Positions 50,246 to 63,353 of a DNA stretch of 64,000 bases are shown here, piece by piece (the first letter of the stretch is position 1; each line of letters starts with the position of its first letter). Origin of the DNA: Odontesthes bonariensis. Its lineage: Eukaryota > Chordata > Actinopteri > Atheriniformes > Atherinopsidae. The notes under the pieces were generated by a model. The model was not told the origin of the DNA and did not search any database. It worked only from the letters and a program-made list of their open reading frames with translations. The stretch is from positions 33,468,197-33,532,196 of the forward strand of contig NC_134509.1 of assembly GCF_027942865.1 (NCBI RefSeq). The letters are read 5' to 3'. A program made the position numbers and the translations under genes.

Positions 50246-51971
50246 ATGTCAAATACACAAGTGCCTGTCGGTGAGTGTGTCATGCAAAGACACTTGCAGT
50301 ACAAAGGGTTGCAACAAAGCTTAAATTCCTTAAATTTCCTTCATTTTTCTTTGCTGCTTTCCCTTTTGTTTGATTTTCTTGTAGCGACAATCGGTCCACT
50401 GGGATACAATCCGGTTCAGATTGGCTGTCCCAAGTGCCATCAGACAGTCCTCTCCAAGGTGGACTACTCCTCCGGTTTGCTCACCTACCTTTTCTGTGGG
50501 GGACTCTTCCTTTGTGGGTAAGAGGAGCATGAGTATAATTTGCTTCAAGCAAATGCATTATCTGTGGCTTTTGTAACAGCAAAGTACTGCATAAAAAAGA
50601 GTCAAGTAAAGTAAAAAGTTCAACGTTTGGAATGACAATTAAAAAGTGTCTTAAGGCCTGAGATATTTTGATAAGAGTTCGCCTAATTAAAGCAGGTGGA
50701 TAGCCAATATTCTTATTCTTATTGATATTATGTGACTATTCCAACGGTAGTAACCTAACCGAACCTTTTTGTTTTCACTGCACTGTTTGCATATGGAATA
50801 CATCCAGATAACGTCTTAATTAGTGAGCTTTAGAGGAGCTTTTACATCTTCATGGCCTCCTGCCTTGAGCTCCATTCACAGAGACATGAGATAAGTATAA
50901 TTTCCCTGTTTTACTCACAGAAAAGAAGCAGATAAGTACACTTCCCCAAATATTAACTTATTCCATTTAGCAGAAATTTGTTCCATAAGCCTTCAGATTA
51001 AGCTGCGTGTTAAAAGTAGCTCTGACAACACTTTCCAGGAGAGTAACAACAAAAAGCTCGGTACAAAAAGTTGTTCCTTCCAATCCCACAAATTCCAGAA
51101 ATGGAGCTATATTGTATGTTCTTATTAGCTTTTTAAAACGTTTTTTATGTATCTTTGTTAAAACAATGCCCAGTGTGCATAATGTATATCCTTTATTCAG
51201 TTATTCTCTGGCAACAAGGGGGTTCCTAGCCTGAGCAAAATGACCTGCTAAACGGAGAACTGACATGGCAAAACTGATGCACGGTTGTAGTTGGGGGCCT
51301 TATTATTAAAATGTACTCAAATGTGTTAACACCCTCTGCAGATAAGGGTATGATAAACCTAAAGAGCCGATAAACTGCAAGTGTCACTTAAAAAGAAAAT
51401 GATCCTGTAAAAACAGAATGTGGTGGTGCTCTCCCTTTTCTATAAAAGCCCGTGTGACTCTGATTGGCCCAATAAAATGATCAGACTCTGCTCACCATTT
51501 CATATCAACTCTGCTAGTATTCAAAATTTGAGGAAACTTTGAATTTAATTTAAAAAAAATTGAAGAAGTCCTAAAGGATAGGTGGAGTCCTCAAGATTTG
51601 TAGTTATTTAATTAAATAACAAACCCTAAAATACCATTAAAATGTTAACAAAACATTTCTTTATCTCTATTGTGTCAGATACTGGTGCTTAAGTCATTAT
51701 GTAAGACAGATCATAGAGACACCTAACATGAGTGTTGAAAAAGCTGCAGATTTAGATAACTAAAGGGAAAACTAGCTGTTAAAACCTTTTCTGTCATTTT
51801 TCAATAGATTTTTTAATCTTTGGATTTGAGAAGATCATAACAGTACCTGCTGTCTTCTCCAGCTTTGTTTTAGGTTGCTGCCTCATCCCGTTCTGTGTGA
51901 GCCGTCTGAAAGATGCCAAGCACACCTGCCCAACCTGCAAGACTGTACTTGGGGTTTATAAACGCTTGTAG
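50246..51971 (+). CDS. Short LITAF-domain membrane protein
   Basis: Exons 50246-50270, 50385-50517 and 51863-51971 give 88 aa. Acceptor 51862 is chosen because it alone keeps the domain in frame ([14 protein letters not shown]). The protein is nearly all LITAF domain: [16 protein letters not shown], a hydrophobic half ([20 protein letters not shown]), then PFC and [16 protein letters not shown] at the end. The two CxxC knuckles bind zinc, and the hydrophobic part inserts into the cytosolic leaflet of late endosome/lysosome membranes in this family. It lacks the long N terminus with PPxY/PTAP motifs of LITAF (usually around 160 aa). The ATG exon is preceded by an acceptor, so an upstream exon exists, possibly non-coding. 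The neighbourhood next to txndc11 fits LITAF/CDIP1 relatives; exact orthology is open. Confidence 0.85.
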
Positions 51972-53494
51972 CTGATTTAGAAGCTCAGATGAACAGTCGA
52001 TTCATCAGTTTACTAAGATAAAAAAAATGTAAAATCATGGCTGTTTTCAGATGTGAACTTTATTCTCCTCTTAGTCATAGATATTAGTTTTAAGGTTACA
52101 CCTTAAGCTCTGAGAAATGACCTTTTTTTTTACTCTTTTCTGACATTTTACGTAGAAAGTGATTGATAAAGAAACTAAATGAAATATGAACTAATGAAAA
52201 AGAAACAATGCAACACATCAATAAAGCAGGCTGAATGAAACAACTATATTCCGAATATTTTGTTATACCGAATGTGACACTGTTAAAAGTTGACTTACAC
52301 TTCTTGTTTGGTCTTTTTAAAGCTACAGTGTGTAATATTTAGGGTAAATAATGGCAGAAATGTGAAACCAGACAGCACAGGTTGTTCTCTTCACCACCAT
52401 GTTTTTTACTGTAGCTCAAACAAACAGAACAAAAGACTTTACAGGGTGGACCTTCTGCATTTTTAAAATTTTGCACCCGCTGTAGTTTCAAACCAACTTA
52501 AAGCTCATAAATACTGTTATTTCATCTCACAAAGTCGCGCTGGAGTCGCACAGCTCAAATGTGAATATTCGTGACGATTTTGGAGCCACATTTTGTTTTC
52601 TGGTGCTAATGCACAGATGGAACTATTCACCTCTTTCTTTTTTCTTTTCAATTGAAATAAATTGTGATCAAAAACTGATATTCATTAGATATTTATTAGG
52701 AATCGTGTAAAGTACTCAAGGTAGTTTGCCCCAAGAAAGCGTCATCTAAAAAGGGATACAGCCACACATATACAGCAGAAACTGTAGACTTCAATTTCCT
52801 GTCTAACTTGACAGTATTTAACATGAACCTGCTGAATCTAGCAGTGATTGATCCTCTTACTGAATAAAACTAAACAAATTACATCGGTAAATTATGAAGT
52901 AAAAGCACATTCAAGTGATCCATGAAAACCAAAAGCTAAGACTGCTCCGAACACGTTATTATTTTATGACACATAGTCTTGCTCGTTCATCCGCCACAGG
53001 CACCACAACAGTCACCTTCCTTTTTCAAACTAATCCTTCTTCAGAATGCTGAGTTACTTTTTTGAGCATCAGAGACATTTCTTATAAGCTTCCAGCGCGT
53101 TTTCCTCCATCCTCCTCATTGCTGTAGCTTGTGGTCTCTCCGTTGATGCAAAGGAAAAAAAATGTGTCATTTCGAAAAGAATATAGAGCTAAAAATAACT
53201 ATAATGTGCCCCCTTTCACAAACGAACCAAACCACAAGCAATAAGACAATACAAATCAAATGTATGATCTTAAAAACAACATGTGAAAAGTTTTCAGAAC
53301 AAACAGACGCGTTGATTCTGGAATCAAAGACACAATTTTCAAATATCTTGTGTAATTGCACATTCAATATTTTCTTTACAGTAAGCTACGGCACATATTT
53401 GACAAAATCTCCTTCGATAAATCATATAAACATTATTTCACCCTGTAAATGAGTTAACCTTAGTCAAATTACAATTACTAGACCCTGTCTCTCA
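51972..53494. other. 3' UTRs of two convergent genes, with a possible MITE
   Basis: Holds the 3' end of the plus-strand LITAF-like gene (AATAAA at 52220) and of the minus-strand mesothelin-like gene. 52318-52500 begins TTAAAGCTACAGTGTGTAAT, which resembles the start of a common fish MITE; no second end was resolved. Confidence 0.5.
52220..52225 (+). promoter_or_regulatory. Candidate polyadenylation signal of the LITAF-like gene
   Basis: AATAAA about 250 bp after the stop codon. Confidence 0.5.
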
Positions 53495-56400
53495 TCACAT
53501 GACGATCTGCTGAGAAGCGATGAGGAGTGTGAGGATAATAAGGAAGGTGAAGCCCCCGTCTGTTTGGCTGCGGACACCATTACCTAAAACAGAAACACAA
53601 AATAACTTTAGGGATCAGCAACACCATATTTTAAGGCCTAAATGTGGAATCATTTCTGTTCATCTACTGTTAGCATAAATCATTAACTAGATTGTCTATG
53701 GCTTGACAGTATGAGCTCTCATTTGATTTATTTACACCTATTATTTGTTTCCCACCAGTAAATATGAATGGACTAGACTTCAGCCTACATGCATATTAAG
53801 ACAAAGCCTCATTAATGACAGAGCAACTTCATTTTTACAATAAATAAAGTATTTAGATATTTTTTCAGTTTGATAGAAGATGCTATGGAAACCTGTCACT
53901 GACTACATTTACATGGACATAAATATTCCGATTATGCTGTTTGGGACGAGTTGCACATATGGATATTCCATTCATATTCCCGTTAAGGTTTCACAGAATA
54001 TAGTTTGATGAATGACTCATGCCCACATTAAGACCCACAGAGCCACTGTGGTGTTTGTGCTTATCCTAAGCCTTCATTACATCTATATCCGTCAAAACAC
54101 TGAGCATTACTGCGTCTCCTTTTTTCCTGCAGCTCTCCTGTTCTGCACAGTCTCTGGAGGAGCTTAGTGATCACATGTGTCAGGGTTGGGGTGGGGGTGG
54201 TAGGACACGGATGCGGACTCGGATGTAAAAAGGCAAAACTTGGATTTATTCACAAGAAACAAAGTTCAAACAAAAAGCGCGGCTGAGCCGGATATCAAAA
54301 AACTTAAACTGTGGAATAAAGACTTGAATAATAATTGTGACAAAACAAAACAAAAGACTTGACATAACATGGATAAATACTTAACTCAGCATGGCATGGC
54401 ATGAGGGATACTGACGGGTAGGATCTCACAAAAAACAATGAGGAAACCTGAAAACTAAATACTGTGAGTGATAGGTGAGTGAGTGCAGCTGAGGGAAAAA
54501 ACAGGTGAAGTGAATGAAGGTGATGGCAAAGCAACAGAAACTATGGGGAAAACAAGGCTAAACTAAATAGACACTAGACTAGAAAACTAAGGCATGAGGG
54601 AAAACTAAAACATGGCAAAACTAAAAACTATACATGGACTTAAAAACTAAGACCCTTGATTTCACATTATAACATGATGTTCTACTCACCCCTGCTTGTT
54701 GTTGGTAATTCGGAGCTGTTCCGAAAATATTCGCGAGGCGTCTGGCTGCTCTCTTGAGATATTCGGCCATGAAACGGTTTCCTATGGGCAAGCTTATACA
54801 GGCACAAACTATGCTGTTTATAATTTATTAATTACTCTACACTAGCACTGATAACGTGGAGGTGTGTCTCTTACTTAAAAAAAATCCAGGTTACTGTAAT
54901 TTTGAATTTTTGTCGTAAAGTGGGTGTTACTGACATCATCATCGTGCTACTACCACAGACAGCCCACAGACCCACTTTACGACAAAAATTCAAAATTACA
55001 GTAACCCGGATTTTTTTAAGTAAGCGACGCACCTCCACGTTATCAGTGCTAATGTACAGTAATTAATAAATTATAAACAGCATAGTTTGTGCCTGTATAA
55101 GCTTGCCCATAGGAAACCGTTTCATGGCCGAATATCTCAAGAGAGCAGCCAGACGCCTCTCGAATATCTTCGGAACAGCTCCAAATGTTCAACAACAAGC
55201 AGGGGTGAGTAGAACATCATGTTATAATGTGAAATCAAGGACCCAATGTAAAAAAAACGGTCTTGTCCTTTAAATTATATAGCTGTTTTATCTCTTTTAA
55301 TTTATTATTGTATTTTATTCTTTTAATTTTTTTGTTGTTGTTTTTTGTTTTTATTTTTTCTGTACAGCACTTTGGTGAACTACGGTTGTTGTAAATGCTT
55401 TATAAATAAAATTGGATTGGATTGGATTGGATATTGTGACTCAGATTGGCATATTCCATTGAACTTTTTATTCGGGTTTTAATCAGATTAATATCCCAAT
55501 ACTGATACTTGTAAATGTGTACAGTCTCAGACATCACTGTTCTGTGCATCAAAACAATGGAGAGACTTTCTTACAGGCAAGGGCAAGAAAAACTGCATTG
55601 TGCAAACTGCAAAATTGTATTGAGCGGTGACACTGTTGTTGTTTTCCGCCCTTATATGAGCCATTGTCTCCTGAACATTGTTTTACACCACACTACTTTT
55701 TCAGGACTCACCTGTGGTGGTAGACCTTGTGGTAGACCTTGTGGTAGATCTTGTGGTAGAACTTGTGGTAGAACTTGTGGGAGAACTTGTTGGAGAACTT
55801 TTTGGAGAACTTGTTGGAGAACTTGTTGGAGAACTTGCGGTATAACTTGCAGGAGAACTTGTGGTGGAACTTGTGGGAGAACTTGTAGTAGAACTTTTTG
55901 TAGAATTTGCGGGAGAACTTGTGGTAGAACTTGTGGTAGAACTTGTGGTAGAACTTGTGGTAGAACTTGTGGTAGACGTCGCAGAAGAACTGCCAGATCC
56001 AAACCCTGAAGTTGTTGCCATTGTGGATGAGGTGGTTATGGCTGTAGTTGCGCTGGATGAGCTGGCTGTTGTAAAGCTGGTGCCTGAGGAGGTGGGTGTA
56101 GTGTTGAGGGTGGTGTTGCTTGTTGAGTCAGTGGAGTTTGGGGGGTCAGCCCTGCCTCCCTGGATGCCCAATCCCAGTGTGTCAAGCTGTGACTGGTACT
56201 GCCTGCTGACCCAGCTCTGTACCAGTGTTTGGTTTTCATAAGACTTCAGATCAGGCAGATTGGTACCAAGAAGACCTTTAACTTCATTAACCGTCAAGTT
56301 CTATAGAGAGAAGAGCAGATGCATTTTATAATCATGCAAATACACCCAGCAGGACAAAAAAAAACAACTCGATACTGCAGTGATGTGTATGTTAACAGAG

Positions 56401-59400
56401 TGTGTAGCAGCTGACTCATTTTCCAGAGGCTGAAGTACTGTTTACAACAAAGACAAAAACAAAAGCACAAAAGATTCACAGTTAATGCATAAACTGAAAG
56501 ACACACATAGTACTGACCAGCACAACATCCTCATTCATATTGGAGAAGGTGGCGAGGTCCATGCTGACATTGGAGTTTGCCAAATTTCGGACATAGTCAA
56601 GTGTTGCACCACCTGAGAGAAAATATGAAACAATAAAGAACAGTTAGTTCACTGTAACTATGTTAAAATGTTGGGTGGTGGTGGTGGAGGGGTCTATTTG
56701 CCTACCAATATATGATCGTTTGAGCTGATAAGAGGGACCAGAGATAGTTGAGCGGGTGGTGCTAGTAAACGCTTGATTGGCGATGTTGAACAGTTCTTTC
56801 TGTTTCTCTGTGGTGCAGTTGGACACGTCTAAGGCATCCGCGTTTCTGCAAGAGACACAAACAGACAATTTAATATATGAGAAGACCAAATGCTCATCTT
56901 ATCAAGTCAATACAAGTTTAATAAATTGAGTCAAAACTCTTTAGAAATGGTTTTGTAACTTTTAAAACCCTGAACAAACAACTCCACAATCCTTTTTTTG
57001 TGAAGATCAGACTGTGATAGATCCCTGCTCTGTAATTCAGACAGGGAATCCTGATAATTGTCCGATTGAAAACTTCGGATTCACCTTTAAATGAACTGCT
57101 AATCCTGAAGGTTCACATACTTTTCAATAAATAAGCAACCTGGATCTGTGTGAAACTGAAATATAGAAAATTCTAAAGGGTTCCCAGTCATTTATATGCC
57201 ACTGTATCGTCTTAAAGAGAAAGTAGGTGAATAAACAAAAATAGGATTAACAGCGGACTGATAATTCATATCAATAATCCTTAATTTACGTGAATCAGGA
57301 TAGATCATTTTGTAAAAATAATGTCTACACATGAGGAGGATTTAGTACTGTGGTTGGGAAGTGAACTGCTAATATGACTCCAAAACCAAAACACAGTATG
57401 CTTGGTGAGATATAAAAAGCGTGTCACTGTTGGTACGACAATCGCTCAAACACAACCCTGATGTCTTACCTGAGGCTTTGTGGAGAAATGCTCCTAAGAA
57501 CTTCGGCATCCAGGGAGCACAGGTTTGGTCCGCCGATGGTGTTGAGCTCTGCGCTGCCAAGTTTGTTCCCTTCCACACTCAGATACTTAGTGATGATGGC
57601 TTTAACCTGGATGAGTAAGACCATGATAAGAACACAGAAACCCATAAAGTATGGACAGAAGAACATTACATTTAAATGTGTTTGCTCACCAAGCTCGGGT
57701 CCCAGTCCCCATCTGATGAGTCCATCAAAGCGGCGAGCGTGTCGATCTGAGTGATGATCCATGTATTTATGTCTTCAACAGCTGCAACACGAGATGCTAC
57801 GCCTAAAACTTGAACCTGATCTTCTGGGATAGTGGAGTTGTAAGCCTATAAAAATGTGAAAATACGTAATGAAGATATTTGAAGTTGAAAATGATCTGGT
57901 TTAGGATACAGCTGAGAGTACAATGCAATAACAACGTAAATTAACAATCTCTGTTGTGTTGAAAAGGCAGAGTTAGACCGTGCAGCTTTACTCACATCCA
58001 GCGCAGTAATCCCAGCCCTACCACTAACCCAAACCAGTCAATATGGATGTGGGCGCAGTTGACTGATTCAACCGCAGGTCGCAGCCAGACCAACTTGCAT
58101 ATTTGGACCATGTTTATGTTCTTCTGTTACTTACCTCTTGCAGCTTGCTGAGAACAATCTTGAGGTATTCCTCCTCGTTCACCTTATCAGTGATGGCCTC
58201 TAAGTTGTCTTTGACGGTGCTGGCACTGAGGCAGCAGTTGAATTGGTTTATATCGTCATAGTCGAAGGGGAAGGTGTTGTCACTGATGGTCACCGGGGTG
58301 ATCGTCCCTACTGTACACTCAATGACTGAAACAAGGGGAAAAGATTTTTCAAAACAGTGAATTCTTTCATGAAAAAGTACAGAACTATTAAAAGAGGAAG
58401 ACTGACCTAATGATCGCTTTGACTTATTTCTGATGGAATTTCTTATTTCTTTTTTCAACTGCCTCATCTTCTTTGTTTCTACTCCATTTCTCCGGAGATC
58501 TTTCAGGAAGGTACTCATGAAAGTGCGCTTAGTTTTCTGCAAACAGATATAAAAGAAACCCATATTATCCAATTCAGTCCAATGCCCTACAGGTGACCTT
58601 TTTCAGCTAAAAGCGTGTATGCACGAGTTACTCACTTTGTTAAAGTTATCATAGAAAGATGAAGACAAATACAGAGGTAACATCTCCAGGTCCTCCAGAG
58701 TTTGGCCATTCCACGCTGTGGGGGCTCTGGTTATCCAAAAACAGAAAGATTGTTATTTCAAAACCTTTTGTAATAAATACATTTCCAGGTAAAGACTGAT
58801 AATGAAACAGCTTTTCAGACTTTTTAAGACATAAAAACTGAGTTCCAGAAATACCCATATTTGGTTTTCCCAGTAGTCAGCAGAGTTTCAACAGCAGATG
58901 CCTGAGTCTTAGTGAGATGTGTGCAGCTCTTAAGTTTTTCCAAGATGGATGGATCAGAGTTCTGGATGTAGGACCCTTCCAGCATGCAGCACATGTTTCC
59001 CAAAACTGAAATATTGTCCTCAGTCAAGTTGGTGGTTGTTATACCCTTAGAAGATGAAAGAATGCAAATGAATTGCGGATCACTAAAAACGTTTTACAAA
59101 ACAAGTACAACTCTAATAAATGAAAAATACAATTACATCTGAGGGATTTCTATATTATGAGGGTATTAATTGCTGACTGAGACAGACTTTGATAATGTAT
59201 TCTAGTATAAAACTTCAGATGTTTTGAGAAGAGACTCATTTGAAATGTAATTTAATATCAGCTGTTTAGGGTCTCACCAGGCAGCTCCTAGCATTGCTGA
59301 ACAGAGCAGTTCGTTTGTAGCCGAGAACAGTGGAGAACACTGAGAAATCTGCATCAGCCAGCTGTTCAAAATAGGATCTGCAGCTGGCCTGTGGCACCAG

Positions 59401-62400
59401 AGAATAACTGTACAGAGAATCAAAACAGAAAAAGCATTATGATTGAAGCAGAACCTCTATTTGCCCATAAGTGAACACAAATAACTCAATAACAAATAAC
59501 TTACTCATAGTACAGAAGCAAATCTGGAGGATAAAGGCTGAAGCTGGTGACATCCGAGTCTCCTCTGATATAGTTGTACATGCAGGTCAGCTGTTGGTGG
59601 GAAAAGCAAAACTGTCATCTGTACTGCTTGGCGTCTTTACTGTTAATGGGAAAACATTGTGATTCAAAAGTATTTCAGTAAAGATATTGAGACATGTTAA
59701 TAGTCTTTTTTTGTGACACACACACGTTACTAATAATAATGCTAATATCATTCTAAGTGCCCCAAAATATAATCTATCTCATATCTAGTGTGTTTTAATG
59801 GTGACGTAAAGACATTTTTAGGACTTCCAAATCATTCAGGTGTGTTTACATAACTTCTGAAAATATCACATCAACATTCTGTAATTCCTTTCTTTCTTTC
59901 TTTCTTTCTTTCTAAGAGTCAGCGGTAAAATTTCATGGTCTTAAGGTGCTGGTCCCAAAACATATTGGAGATAAATCTGTTGTGAATGATATGTATTGTA
60001 GTTATAAATGTTAGTGATGATGACTCACCTTGGGCCCGCAATAACTTTGGTGATTAAATATTCTGAGGATCTTGGTTTCTTAACCTTTTGATTTTTAAAA
60101 TTCTAATATCTTATAATTCCTTTATGTGATATTTACGAGTTCATATTATCTTTTTGTACAGTCTTGTTTATTTTAACTGACCCGAGCTGCTACCCACCTT
60201 GGCCAGGATGCTCAAGATAAAGCTTAAATCAAAGAAATTCCCTCACTCTTTGTGTATTTGCTCTTTTTTTTTCCACCAGTAAGGGATGGCTGGTACCCAC
60301 AACATTACTTTCAAGGCAACACAAGTAATATAAATACAGACACACACAAACATCTATGTACTCCCGCACACTTACCTGAGTCTCAACCAGTTTGACCTTT
60401 CCTTGGCCTTTTCTCCGGCAGGCTTTGATCAGCTTCTTGATCTGCACCTTTTCAATCGTTCTTACTCCTGTGCACGTGAACCCTTGCAGTATATAGGACG
60501 AGAAACTGCACACACACACGCATACAGAGACTTATATTAGACTCTGTTCACACTAAAATCCACTTTTCCAGGACATTTTCTCACCGATTTCTTGAAAACT
60601 TTGTTCAAACTTACTTGCTGGTACTTCCCAGGGAAGCAGTGGTAGCTTCTGTGGCAATTGATCCAAAGAACAACTCAACCTAAAAAGCAAACAGCACACA
60701 GTGTGTAATGGCAGCAGAAAAAAATGGCAATAGATCTTAGTCATCAAGTAGAAACAGAAACCTGTACCTGCTGCGGTTTCCATTTCTTCTTGTTGAGTTT
60801 GGTGATGACACTGGTGCTACTTGAGAAGCTCTGCAACAGAACTCGAGGGATCTCAGTGGCCAGCTCATCTGGAACATTCTGTATGATCATATCACTGCTG
60901 CTGTTCACTGATATGATCTGAGAGAAAGATGAATAGCAGAGAGCTGTTAGGAAAACTGTAAAGCAGCCTCTAAAGCCATTTAATTGACACCTGTTCATTT
61001 CACACAACACAACAACACATCGTGGCTATTAATTCTTTCAGTATTTCCTCTAGGGAATAATATCTTTCCTATATATCTCTAAGTTTGTCCTTTTTTTTCC
61101 GAGTTTTGGGCTGTACAAATAAAATCAAGTTCATCACTGACATCCTGTATCATAAACGATGATCCCATACCTGAGAAACAAAAGTGTGATGGACAATTTG
61201 TGGAGCATTTATCAAGTGTGCCATCACGGAGGGGTTTTTGGATACAGTTAGAAGGTCAGAGCTGTTCATGCTGCTGAACACTGTGGAGGGTATGCCCGTG
61301 ATGAGAGAGCCCAGCATTACAATTGATGCCTGGCTGTTGATCTGGTGGGATGACAGAAGGGTGGAGGCATTGTACAGACGAGAGACGATTTACTTCTAAC
61401 TGGTTTGCTAACAGATATGATCTTTTATTCTGTACTCAAATCTGGGAAGACATCAGCTACCTGCATCATCCCTGAAGACATCAGAGCCTGGATGATGGCC
61501 CTGGCCTGTCCGTCGCTCCAGCCCATCACATTGCCCAGAATACTGAGGGAGAGAAACAGGTCCTGAGGCTTTATGGTATTGATCTGGCCAGTTGACATCC
61601 CGGTGCTTTTGTTGCCGAGGGCAGTGATGGCGGTGGCATCAATGTTCTCACCAAGATTGCCGGCCAAAGCAGCAGAGATCTACAGATGAAAAGAAGAGTC
61701 TCAGTCTGTTGCAATCACATTTGCGTCAAGAGAACATAGCTCAGTTCCTGGAGCAGCAGCAACGGGGCCCATGTAGTGCATTTATGTCCAACTTTATGCA
61801 TTTATAAGTACAATTACAATTAAAACATTACTCCCTACTTGACAACAAGCAGATTCAACACCTGAATGTAATGACTGTACTCCAAACAAATCAAGATGAG
61901 TTACAATTGCAGCAACAAGGACACAATTCCTCACCTGCTTCCCACCTAAAAACCGAAAATGTTGCCATGTTAAAACTACTAAGCAAAAATACAGTTTCCA
62001 GTCAAGAAACCTCAATTATAATGTGACTAAAAGGTTTTTATGGAACATTGTTGCAATGATACTGAAATTATTTTTCCCCAGCTCACTTTCAGTTAATCAT
62101 GTGGTCACCAGATTTTTAATCATCATAGTCATTACTTTCCCCCGCTTGTTCATTCAGATTTTCCTTAAAATTTTTTCCTGTTCGTTTGCCAAAAAAGCTG
62201 TATCCCAGTTTGTTACCTGTGGATCTAGGTCTGTGCAGACATTGGTGAGGTTGTACAGAACTATCATACTTTCTTCCGCAGTCAGTTGAACAAATGCTGA
62301 ACCAGGAGCGGCACACCGGCACAACAGAGGAAGACTGCAAAGAAAGTGGAAACAGTTCTAACGCTGACAGATAAATTAGGGAGAAAATGCAGCACGTCTG

Positions 62401-63260
62401 GGGTAATTTGCAAGGACTCTGAGACTGTTTCTGACACAACGGATTCAAACTCACAGCAAGGGGTTGAAGTTGCTGTTCTGTTGATAAAGCAGCTGAGTGT
62501 AGAAATTAGTGAGGTTCAGAGGTAGGACCGAGTGATTGAGCAGCGCAATATTCAGAGGGTTCACTGTGAACACCTGGAGAACCTGCAGGGAGGGGAGGCA
62601 AACAAGTCTGTGAGTCTTAAATCTGTCAACAAAAAAAGTCTTTTCTGAACAAAATCTAAACTGCAGTTTAAGATCTGCGACCCCGAGTCAGTACCTGTTC
62701 AGATCCAAATGACACAAGATCCTCCAGGGTGAGGAAAGGCATGAAAGGGCCGATGTACTCAACAAACCAAGCTGTGGAGTTGAGTTCAGGGTCGCTCGGG
62801 TTGTAACACCTCGGTGCCGTTGCTACAACAACAATTTATAATAATTTAAGTGTGAGGCTTTCTGTCCTCACAATAATAATAAAAAACAACGTTGCATTTC
62901 TGTCATTTTGTTGAAAATTATTGTAAAGGAATTAAACCGGATGTAAGGATCAAAGGTTTGTTCTGGAAAATGTCCAAAGGTACGAAAATCTAACTTTTTA
63001 AGAACAAGATTACGTCTTCATTCAATCAGATATTCGTGAAATATATTAAATTCATAATGATAAAAGGAAGAACTCTAAAAAAGGGATTCAGCATTTTTAT
63101 TGTTTTGTATGTATCACTCTTGTCATTGAGGCTTTAAAGACTGACCTGACATGAGGTAAACTCTGATGGTGTTGTACACATCTTGCTTCACAAAGTCATT
63201 AGCGGTGTAGTTGTATTCACCCAGAACTAAAACTCTGAAACAACACAACATTAAATCACA

Positions 63261-63353
<93 letters not shown>

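Noticed and set aside
55515..56009. 164-codon plus-strand frame rich in CGRT repeats, and Pro-Gln-Val-Leu repeats in another minus frame
   Set aside because: Both are alternative readings of the 12-bp coding repeat. The Ser/Thr frame is the one with splice sites and a mesothelin-like N-terminal part.
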